From: a virus
Strand: one strand, 5' to 3'
Length of the DNA stretch: 22,844 nucleotides
IMG/VR virus record: IMGVR_UViG_3300030002_000116
Coordinates: 1-22,844 of that record
The notes below the pieces were generated by a model. The model made no database searches, was not told the DNA's origin, and worked only from the letters and a program-made list of their open reading frames with translations. Shown one piece after another: positions 17,011 to 22,844 of this stretch (position 1 is its first letter; the number at the start of each line of letters is the position of its first letter). Made by a program: the position numbers and the translations under genes.

Positions 17011-17238
17011 ATGATGAATGTAAAATCATTTATAACATCTAATGATTACCAAGAGTTTAAACAGTTTATGATGAATGAGTTTGTTACTAAACCACTTGAC
17101 ATTAAAGCTGTTGATACTGAAGGAATTATTATGGAAGTTAAATCAAGCCAAATAGCAATTGATAAGTTATTAAAAGGCTTCAAGAAATTTGAATCAACAG
17201 CAGTAGCTGAAGTTCAAGTAGAAAAGCCTTATAGGTAG
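17011..17238 (+). CDS. Hypothetical protein after portal, 75 aa
   Basis: The 75-residue frame begins one base after the portal stop with two adjacent ATGs (MMNVKSFITSNDYQEFKQFM) and ends AVAEVQVEKPYR. It is helical with balanced charge. Position between portal and scaffold suggests a small head protein or assembly helper. No family recognised. Confidence 0.7.
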   Translation: MMNVKSFITSNDYQEFKQFMMNEFVTKPLDIKAVDTEGIIMEVKSSQIAIDKLLKGFKKFESTAVAEVQVEKPYR

Positions 17239-17249
17239 AATGGAATACT

Positions 17250-17348
17250 CCCAAGTTCAAGTCTTGGGCTACCATAGATTTATCTCCTAAAGAGATTAAG
17301 ACACTAAAGTCTATAAAATGACTAAAAATTAACAGGCACTAAACGCCT
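17250..17348 (+). other. Cluster of four hairpins before the scaffold gene
   Basis: The 120-bp gap holds CCCAAG-TTCAAGT-CTTGGG (17250-17268), ATCTC-CTAAA-GAGAT (17282-17296), AGAC-ACTAAA-GTCT (17299-17312) and AGGC-ACTAAAC-GCCT (17334-17348). The last three carry CTAAA in their loops. No promoter match or U-run stands out. It is the main untranslated spacer ahead of the scaffold and capsid genes and may shape message stability, translation or processing. Confidence 0.5.
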
Positions 17349-17358
17349 ACATATCACT

Positions 17359-17874
17359 ATGGAAGAAGATGAAATCGTGGTTGATGAACCAATTGTTGAA
17401 GAACAAGAAATCATTGAAGAAGAAGTAGAAGAAGAAACCAATGACTCCCCTACTTTGGAAGATTACAACAGACTAAAAAAGGAAAGAGAAACCTTGTTAG
17501 CTCAAAAAAATCATTGGAAAAAAAAGGCAGAAGGTTCTAAAGAAATTGAACAAAAGCCACTTATAAAAGAAAATAACAAAACTCAATCTAGCTCCCTTAC
17601 ACGTGAAGAAGCTATCTTGTTCGCAAAAGGTTACACTGAAGAAGAAGTAGACTTAGCTAATAAACTGGCAAAGGTTAATGGAATCGGTATTTTAGAAGCA
17701 GTCGAAGATGACTATTTAAAAAACAAACGTGCTTTACGCTTAAAAAATGAAATGTCTAATAAGGCATCACTACCAGCATCAAATGGTGTAGGTAAATTTA
17801 AAGCAGAAAAGCCAGTCGGTGAAATGTCTAAAGATGAACATAAGGCTTACTTTGATAAGGTAATGGGTAACTAA
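17359..17874 (+). CDS. Scaffolding-like protein
   Basis: The 171-residue protein has a very acidic start (MEEDEIVVDEPIVEEQEIIE), a coiled-coil stretch (YNRLKKERETLLAQKNHWKK), then a lysine-rich helical end (GKFKAEKPVGEMSKDEHKAY). Acidic, helical, about 170 residues and directly before the major capsid gene: this is the usual picture of a phage scaffold protein, which guides capsid assembly and is then lost. Sequence is not conserved between such proteins, so the call rests on composition and position. Confidence 0.7.
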   Translation: MEEDEIVVDEPIVEEQEIIEEEVEEETNDSPTLEDYNRLKKERETLLAQKNHWKKKAEGSKEIEQKPLIKENNKTQSSSLTREEAILFAKGYTEEEVDLANKLAKVNGIGILEAVEDDYLKNKRALRLKNEMSNKASLPASNGVGKFKAEKPVGEMSKDEHKAYFDKVMGN

Positions 17875-17890
17875 GTTGGGATAAAACAAT

Positions 17891-18751
17891 ATGGCTACTG
17901 GAGCATTTCCAACAGCGACAGAAACAAACACAACTCTTGCTTCTGTTATCCCAGGTTTATTCTCTGAAAAGATGAATAACTTTTACCAAGCCGCTAAAAA
18001 GGCAACAGCTTTTTTCACAGATTTATCTAGTGAACTAAGTTCAGGAACTAAAACTCTTTTAATTCCAAACATCACTGAAATGACAGCTTACGCTAAATCT
18101 AACGCAACTGTTGTTACTTTAAACAACCCAACAGACAACCAAATCACTTTAACAGTTGACACTTGGTATGAATGTTCGTTCGCAATCGAAGATAAAGAAG
18201 CAGAACAAATCAAAAAGTCTTATTCTTATATGTCTAAGTTAGCTGAAAATGCTGCTTACACTGTATCAAAGGCTTATGAAAACGCTGTATTAGCATTATT
18301 CACTGGATTCTCCCAAGTAGTTGGAACATCCGCTGCTGGATTAGCTGATTCAAACATCGTTCGTGCTATTCAATATCTTGATGAAGCTAACGCCCCACAA
18401 GAAGATAGAGCTTTCTTCTTAACTCCAAAACAAGTTTGGACTGATTTAGCTCAAATCAATAAGTTCTCTCTATTAGTAAACACCGTTGGTGCTGACCCTA
18501 TTATGAAAGGACACGTTGGTTATTTATATGGTATCCCTGTTATTATGTCTACTTTAATTGGTGCTACACTTGGTAGTGCTAACTCTTGTTTAGCTCATAA
18601 GGATGCTATCGTTCACGGTTCTACAATTATGCGTGTTCAATCTAATTATATTCCACAATATCTTTCAACTATCACTACTGCTGACGTAGTATTTGGTGCT
18701 ATTGAAAATCGTGATACTTCTGGTGTATGGATTAAAACAGCTGCTGTCTAA
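17891..18751 (+). CDS. Major capsid protein
   Basis: The 286-residue protein starts MATGAFPTATETNTTLASVI and has the profile of the phage capsid family with the HK97 fold. Its N-terminal arm is followed by a helix (YSYMSKLAENAAYTVSKAYE at about 115-134). Later segments are FFLTPKQVWTDLAQINKF and VGYLYGIPVIMSTLIGATLG, typical of these coat proteins. The gene uses more C-ending codons than its neighbours, as expected for a very highly expressed protein. It follows the scaffold by 16 bp (AAAACAATATG) and is followed by a strong hairpin. Confidence 0.88.
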   Translation: MATGAFPTATETNTTLASVIPGLFSEKMNNFYQAAKKATAFFTDLSSELSSGTKTLLIPNITEMTAYAKSNATVVTLNNPTDNQITLTVDTWYECSFAIEDKEAEQIKKSYSYMSKLAENAAYTVSKAYENAVLALFTGFSQVVGTSAAGLADSNIVRAIQYLDEANAPQEDRAFFLTPKQVWTDLAQINKFSLLVNTVGADPIMKGHVGYLYGIPVIMSTLIGATLGSANSCLAHKDAIVHGSTIMRVQSNYIPQYLSTITTADVVFGAIENRDTSGVWIKTAAV

Positions 18752-18782
18752 TCTGAACTCAATTTATTAATTTAATATATTG

Positions 18783-18819
18783 CTTGGGGGGATGGTCATT
18801 CTTTCCACCCCAAGAATGA
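18783..18819 (+). promoter_or_regulatory. Two mutually exclusive hairpins after the capsid gene
   Basis: CTTGGGG (18783-18789) pairs with CCCCAAG (18808-18814), and TCATTCTT (18796-18803) pairs with AAGAATGA (18812-18819). The 3' strand of the first and that of the second overlap, so only one can form at a time. No U-run follows. The element could protect the capsid mRNA 3' end and tune read-through or translation of the next gene, 10 bp downstream. Confidence 0.5.
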
Positions 18820-18828
18820 AAGTAATAT

Positions 18829-19041
18829 ATGGCAAACGTAGTAATGTCACCAAAACCAAAGAGAGTAAGAACATTTATGATTAATGGACAAATTTATGAA
18901 GGCGGAGCAGAAGAATATTATTCAGGAAAATCAACCCAACCAGCCACAGATACCACAGTGGGCGATGAATTGGGAGCAACTTCAGGAACAGATAGATTGG
19001 ATGAATCGACAGAAGATGATAAAAAAGAAGATAAAGAATAG
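18829..19041 (+). CDS. Hypothetical acidic protein after capsid, 70 aa
   Basis: The 70-residue protein starts MANVVMSPKPKRVRTFMING with a small strand-forming part. It ends in a Ser/Thr/Asp/Glu-rich, disordered tail (DRLDESTEDDKKEDKE). Small proteins of this shape after the capsid gene often decorate the head or fill the site of the connector, but no family is recognised. Starts with ATATATG like most genes here. Confidence 0.65.
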   Translation: MANVVMSPKPKRVRTFMINGQIYEGGAEEYYSGKSTQPATDTTVGDELGATSGTDRLDESTEDDKKEDKE

Positions 19042-19046
19042 ACGTT

Positions 19047-20126
19047 ATGTATAATCCAAAAGTAGCAATGATAAATAGTGGTTATGAAGGTTGTTCTTAT
19101 GTTCGTATTTATCTACCTTGTGTCTATAATGGATATTGGACTGATAAGCCAAGTATGTTAAAAGATAGACTTGGACTAGATGAAATTAAACAACAAATTG
19201 ATAGTGCTGACGTTGTAGTATTTCATAGAGCAGAAGAACAAGAATATCATAGACTTGCTAAGATGCTTAAAGCACAAGGAAAAAAGATAGTAATGGATAA
19301 TGATGATACCTTCGCAATTGAAGGTTATCACCCATTAGGACAATTTACTCCTGATGGAAAAAAGATTGATAATTTAAAAAGACGTTCTGATAATATCAAC
19401 GATTTTATTAAGATGTGTGATTTAGTTACTGCTTCAACCGAAGTATTAGCTGATGAATATAGAAAAATAAACCCAAATACAATTGTATTACCAAATTATG
19501 TTGACCCTGATGATTGGGATAAACCAAAAAGAAACACAGGAGATAAAATAAAGATTGGATTGATTGGTTCGGCTGCTATGGAATATGATTATCTTCACAT
19601 TAAAGATGTTATAAGACAATTAAGCGAAAGAGATGATGTAGAACTTATAATGTTTGGACTTGGAGATATAAAACATCGTAAACATAATCCTTTAGTAACT
19701 AAAGTTTTTAAGGAAGAATATGCCTTTTGGGATTCAATTAAAATGACACAAATACCTTGGTGTAAAAGAGCTGACTACAACAAGGCATTGAATGAGTGTA
19801 AATTAGATTTTATGCTTATCCCAAGAAAGGAAAATTACTTCAATACTTGTAAATCAAATATTAAGTTCCTTGAAGCTAGTATGTGTGAGATACCAGTGAT
19901 AGTCCAGAGCTTCAAAAACAGCCCATACGAAGAAATTACAGACGGAGTTGATGGAATACTCATCCACGACAATAAAGACTGGATGGATAAGATAGAACTA
20001 TTAATAAAAGATAAAGAATTAAGACTAAGAATTGGTAAAAACGCACATAAATATGTGTTAGATAACTATAATATAGAAAATAACGCTTATAAATGGGCTA
20101 ATGCCTATAAATCACTATTCGTATGA
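19047..20126 (+). CDS. GT-B fold glycosyltransferase (GT4-like)
   Basis: The 359-residue protein has a two-domain GT-B build. The N-terminal half includes ADVVVFHRAEEQEYHRLAKM and KKIVMDNDDTFA, the C-terminal half begins at IKIGLIGSAAMEYDYLH. The donor-binding segment FLEASMCEIPVIVQSFKNSP carries the GT4-type E...E pair, and DGILIHDNKDW follows. It should move a sugar from a nucleotide donor. It has no signal peptide or membrane helix. Its place between capsid and connector genes is unusual and suggests a job on virion proteins or host surface sugars. Its stop (TGA) overlaps the next ATG. Confidence 0.88.
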   Translation: MYNPKVAMINSGYEGCSYVRIYLPCVYNGYWTDKPSMLKDRLGLDEIKQQIDSADVVVFHRAEEQEYHRLAKMLKAQGKKIVMDNDDTFAIEGYHPLGQFTPDGKKIDNLKRRSDNINDFIKMCDLVTASTEVLADEYRKINPNTIVLPNYVDPDDWDKPKRNTGDKIKIGLIGSAAMEYDYLHIKDVIRQLSERDDVELIMFGLGDIKHRKHNPLVTKVFKEEYAFWDSIKMTQIPWCKRADYNKALNECKLDFMLIPRKENYFNTCKSNIKFLEASMCEIPVIVQSFKNSPYEEITDGVDGILIHDNKDWMDKIELLIKDKELRLRIGKNAHKYVLDNYNIENNAYKWANAYKSLFV

Positions 20127-20428
20127 GAACAATTAAAATAAATGCTGAAGGTTTAGTTGACTTGTTAGAAAAACAAGCAAAGATTCATAAAGCACAAGTT
20201 AAAATTAATAAAGAGTTGTCTGATTTAGACACAGAAAGAACTAAAAATGGTTATAAGTCTGAAAAGATTAAGGAAAAAATGAAGCCAATTATTGATGAAT
20301 TAGTTCCAACGTTTGAATTAGGAGAATTTGAAATTATCACAAGTATTTCACTGAATAATGGACAACCAGAAGCAGTAATTCTAGATATGGTTGAAGAATA
20401 TATTAATATGTTAAGAGAAAAGAAATAG
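20123..20428 (+). CDS. Hypothetical coiled-coil protein, 101 aa
   Basis: The 101-residue protein begins in the overlapping ATGA after the glycosyltransferase, which implies coupled translation. Residues about 8-55 (VDLLEKQAKIHKAQVKINKE...) are a coiled coil. The rest (GEFEIITSISLNNGQPEAVI) is strand-rich. Role unknown; its position suits a small head-completion or assembly factor. Confidence 0.7.
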   Translation: MRTIKINAEGLVDLLEKQAKIHKAQVKINKELSDLDTERTKNGYKSEKIKEKMKPIIDELVPTFELGEFEIITSISLNNGQPEAVILDMVEEYINMLREKK

Positions 20429-20441
20429 TTGGCTGATACAT

Positions 20442-20457
20442 CGACCTTAATTGGTCG
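20442..20457 (+). other. Short hairpin between genes
   Basis: CGACC-TTAATT-GGTCG (20442-20457) forms a perfect 5-bp hairpin 13 bp after the preceding stop. No T-run follows, so it is not a clear terminator; it may protect a processed mRNA end. Confidence 0.35.
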
Positions 20458-20486
20458 GTAATTAGATAATTATTTAATAAAACAAT

Positions 20487-21206
20487 ATGGTTTATAACGA
20501 TACAACTAATTTAAATGGTATACTTCAAGAAGTTGAAAGACTTACTGATTTAGGAACTGGATTTATCACTGGAGATGCTACAAGATTAAAAGAATTTACT
20601 ACTTACATTAATGAAGGTCAAGATGATATCTGGTATGCTATTTATAAGTCTACTGGTAACTGGCAATGGGATGATAGTAATCAATCAGATTTACCACAGG
20701 CAACTACTGATTTAGTTAGTGGAACTGGAAAATATTCTATACCAAGCGATGCCCTAACTATTCAAAAAGTGGCTATTAAAGCAAGTAATGGATTATGGAG
20801 AGATTTAATTCCATTTACTAAAGAACAATTAGTTTATAATCTGGATGAATTTGCTAAGGTAAATAATATTCCAATGTATTATAGAGCTATGGGTGACACA
20901 ATGGAACTTAAACCAGCACCTAACTATAATTCAACCGCTGGATTAAAAATTTACTTTGATAGGGCGATGGTTGACTTCTTGCCAACTGATACTACTAAAT
21001 CACCTGGATTTATTTCACCATATCACGGATTACTAGCTTTCTTTGCTACTATATTTTGGTTAAAGATTAAACAACCAACATCACCATCACTTCCTATATT
21101 TATGAAAGACTATGAAGATGGTAAAGCAGAATTAGTAGCTGTTTATTCTGGTAGATTTAAAAATTTAAAACCAAAGGTAACAAGACAAAAAGTATCTTAT
21201 AAATAA
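20487..21206 (+). CDS. Head-tail connector/adaptor candidate
   Basis: The 239-residue protein starts MVYNDTTNLNGILQEVERLT. It has a helix-rich first part (YINEGQDDIWYAIYKSTGNW) and later strand segments (GKYSIPSDALTIQKVAIKAS, then DTMELKPAP). The end contains SPGFISPYHGLLAFFATIFW. Proteins with this helical start and 'xxYxIPxDxLxIxxV' region are typical phage adaptor or stopper proteins that join portal and tail. Gene position after capsid and before appendage genes supports it. Family cannot be named more exactly by eye. Confidence 0.6.
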   Translation: MVYNDTTNLNGILQEVERLTDLGTGFITGDATRLKEFTTYINEGQDDIWYAIYKSTGNWQWDDSNQSDLPQATTDLVSGTGKYSIPSDALTIQKVAIKASNGLWRDLIPFTKEQLVYNLDEFAKVNNIPMYYRAMGDTMELKPAPNYNSTAGLKIYFDRAMVDFLPTDTTKSPGFISPYHGLLAFFATIFWLKIKQPTSPSLPIFMKDYEDGKAELVAVYSGRFKNLKPKVTRQKVSYK

Positions 21207-21216
21207 ATATAAAACT

Positions 21217-21678
21217 ATGAACGAAAATTTAAAATTAAAAGGTCTTATCTCCTTAACATTAACTGATTCAAACGGTAATGTAAAAGATAAGAGAGAAATT
21301 AAGAATACAATTACAAGTGCTGGTTTAGCTCAAATCGCTTTACTTGCTGGAGATGCTACTGCTATTCCTTTTACCTATTTAGCTTTAGGAACTGGTGTAA
21401 CTGCTGCTAATATCGCAGATACAGCATTACAAGCTGAAACTGCTGCTTCTGGATTAGCTAGAGCCGCTGCTACTGTATCACGTGTTACAACAACCGTAAC
21501 AAACGACACATTACAATTATTAAAAGCTTTTACTGCTGGTGCTTCCGTTGCTGTTACAGAATGTGGTATGTTTAATGCTGCTTCAACTGGAACAATTTTA
21601 GGAAGACAAGTTTTCGCTGCTGTTAATGTAGTTTCTGGTGATATCTTAACTATCACATACAAAGTTTCATTTGCTTAA
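21217..21678 (+). CDS. Tail or appendage structural protein
   Basis: The 153-residue protein begins MNENLKLKGLISLTLTDSNG and continues with a glycine/alanine/threonine-rich beta structure (FTYLALGTGVTAANIADTAL). It ends with strands VVSGDILTITYKVSFA. The segment 'YLALGTGxxxxxxxDTxL' is common in small phage tail and baseplate proteins that build beta-rich shafts. No signal or membrane segment. It opens the appendage gene block. Confidence 0.65.
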   Translation: MNENLKLKGLISLTLTDSNGNVKDKREIKNTITSAGLAQIALLAGDATAIPFTYLALGTGVTAANIADTALQAETAASGLARAAATVSRVTTTVTNDTLQLLKAFTAGASVAVTECGMFNAASTGTILGRQVFAAVNVVSGDILTITYKVSFA

Positions 21679-21700
21679 TTAGTTACTTAATCAATAAAAT

Positions 21701-22282
21701 ATGGCTGTTAAACTTTACAACGATTCTGGCACTCAATACGATGCCACTGATACTTCTTATGATGGAAACTCTATTATGAGCAAGATTTTAACTGATAGTA
21801 TTGGTCTAGCAGAGTCTTTTAGTAAAAGTTTATCTAGATTATTATCAGAATCAATTCACGGAACTGAAAGTATAATTAAAAGTTTATCTAAAACAATAAT
21901 TAATTCAATTAGTTCCGTTGATACGGTAATTAAAGAAACAATTAAGAATATTAGTGACTCAATAACTGGAAGTGAAATATATTCACGTATTATAAACTTT
22001 GTAAGAGTAGTTACTGATTCTATAACTGGAGCTGAAATTATAAAGAAAGAAACAGAAAAAACTAAAACAGATACAATTACTTCTAGTGAACAAGTTAGTA
22101 AGTTTGGTCAATTTTATATAACAGTAATTGATTCAATTAAAGGTTCTGATATTATACATAGATTCTTAAATGGAATAGAACAAATTTGGACTACGGTTAC
22201 AAAGCCAAGTGCTTCTGTTTATACAAAAGATACAAAGCCAAGTAATACTTGGACTGATGATAATAAACCTAACCAAATATAG
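21701..22282 (+). CDS. Repetitive appendage protein with DSI[TH]G-type repeats
   Basis: The 193-residue protein has a short beta start (MAVKLYNDSGTQYDATDTSY), then irregular repeats of about 20-35 residues built on 'DSI.G.E.I.K' (for example LTDSIGLAESFSKSLSRLLS, VTDSITGAEIIKKE, VIDSIKGSDIIHRF). The tail has two related pieces, TVTKPSASVYTKDTKPS and WTDDNKPNQI. Such repeat proteins occur in phage tail genes of uncultivated lineages and suggest an extended virion fibre or bristle. Role inferred from position and repeats only. Confidence 0.65.
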   Translation: MAVKLYNDSGTQYDATDTSYDGNSIMSKILTDSIGLAESFSKSLSRLLSESIHGTESIIKSLSKTIINSISSVDTVIKETIKNISDSITGSEIYSRIINFVRVVTDSITGAEIIKKETEKTKTDTITSSEQVSKFGQFYITVIDSIKGSDIIHRFLNGIEQIWTTVTKPSASVYTKDTKPSNTWTDDNKPNQI

Positions 22283-22298
22283 ATAATATAATAAAAAT

Positions 22299-22844
22299 AT
22301 GGCGATTAATTTCCCTACAAGTTTAGATACACTAACAAATCCAATAACAACCAGTCCATTAAATAGTCCAAGTCACGCTGGTCAACATTCTGATGCTAAT
22401 GATGCTATTGAAGCTTTAGAAGCAAAGGTTGGTATCACAAGTTCTGCTGATACTAATTCTTTAGATTATAAAATAGCACAAAAAGCACCACTTAGACCTG
22501 TAGCTACAAAAGTTACATTAGTTGATGCTGATGAAACAACTGGAAATGATAGTGCGGCATCTTTTGGTCAAATAAAAACTACTTGGACAAATGTTAAATC
22601 ATTTTTAAAGACTTATTTTGACACATTATACGCAACAATTACTAACTTAAATTTAAAAGCTAATATTGCTTCACCAACGTTTACTGGTATTGTAACAATC
22701 CCAACTATGGTATTGGGAACTCAAACAATAGCCACTGCTGGTGGAACTACTACTTTTACTTCGGCAACAGTTAATTATACAATTTTTACTGGAACTCAAG
22801 GACAAACTTTAGTGTTACCAAACGCTACTACATTATCAGTTGGT
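22299..22844 (+). CDS. Tail fibre protein, C-terminus beyond window
   Basis: ATG at 22299 (AAAAATATG) opens a frame that stays open to the window end, giving at least 182 residues. It starts MAINFPTSLDTLTNPITTSP and contains LNSPSHAGQHSDANDAIEAL followed by EAKVGI. This 'HAGQHSDANDAIEALEAKVG' block is a hallmark of phage tail-fibre N-terminal parts. Further on come beta-rich, repeat-like stretches (NLKANIASPTFTGIVTIPTM), typical of fibre shafts. The host-binding end is outside the window. Confidence 0.85.
   Translation, partial: MAINFPTSLDTLTNPITTSPLNSPSHAGQHSDANDAIEALEAKVGITSSADTNSLDYKIAQKAPLRPVATKVTLVDADETTGNDSAASFGQIKTTWTNVKSFLKTYFDTLYATITNLNLKANIASPTFTGIVTIPTMVLGTQTIATAGGTTTFTSATVNYTIFTGTQGQTLVLPNATTLSVG

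Noticed and set aside
1-22844. Recoded UGA (code 25 or 4), as in Gracilibacteria or Mycoplasma hosts.
   Set aside because: Several genes end in TGA at sensible places (for example the 20126 stop overlapping the next ATG), tryptophan is TGG, and the tRNA-Trp has anticodon CCA.

Overview
This window looks like part of a double-stranded DNA tailed-phage (Caudoviricetes) genome. It is strongly AT-rich and densely coded, and it is split into two divergent halves. The leftward half (about 1-11,520) holds accessory, nucleic-acid and membrane genes. The rightward half (about 11,650 to the end) holds tRNAs, small early-looking genes and the head-packaging/virion module. Stops are TAA, TAG and TGA and tryptophan is TGG, so the standard bacterial code is used. 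Starts lack Shine-Dalgarno sequences; most ATGs follow an A/T-rich stretch ending in 'AATATG', 'ATATATG' or 'AAAACTATG'. The host cannot be fixed from the sequence. The class III signal of the pilin-like protein (RKGFTLIELL followed by a run ending NNSKDN) and the small lysozyme-like exolysin resemble proteins common in Patescibacteria (CPR). The absent Shine-Dalgarno signal and AT-rich leaders would also suit Bacteroidota. Patescibacteria is my preferred but unproven guess.

Leftward half, read in the direction of transcription from 11,600 down. First comes a promoter cluster and a small gene (11,221-11,514) bracketed by a 27-bp inverted repeat. Next are small zinc-ribbon, membrane and DNA-binding proteins. 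A second control region at 9,399-9,612 has a perfect DnaA box, inverted repeats and a promoter. A recombination block follows (ERF-type annealing protein, an SSB-like protein with an acidic tip, an HNH protein). Then come a membrane block (SPFH/prohibitin-like protein, pilin-like protein) and a tRNA maintenance block. That block is a T4-type polynucleotide kinase-phosphatase, twelve tRNA genes in under 1 kb, then a KLHGT-motif RNA ligase of the DRB0094/Rnl5 type. Downstream are a signal-peptide-bearing lysozyme-like protein, a tiny KH-domain protein resembling the KH domain of ribosomal protein S3, a hexapeptide-repeat protein, and three degenerate tRNA-like elements embedded in repeats.

Rightward half. 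A promoter at 11,650-11,678 is followed about 100 nt later by an intrinsic terminator (a possible attenuator or small RNA). Nine more regular tRNAs and one tRNA-like element without a D-arm follow, interspersed with small genes and structured intergenic RNA. Then comes a standard head module: small terminase, large terminase, portal, small protein, scaffold-like protein, major capsid protein, a small acidic protein, a GT-B glycosyltransferase, a coiled-coil protein, a head-tail connector candidate, tail/appendage proteins, and a tail-fibre gene that runs off the window.

The most coherent biology is translation takeover. Together the arrays supply 21 regular tRNAs covering 18 amino acids (no Met or Arg seen). 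A two-enzyme tRNA repair system is arranged around one array, and an S3-like KH protein lies nearby. This fits a phage that replaces and repairs tRNA, perhaps against host anticodon nucleases; the gene identities come from sequence motifs and the joint role is inference.
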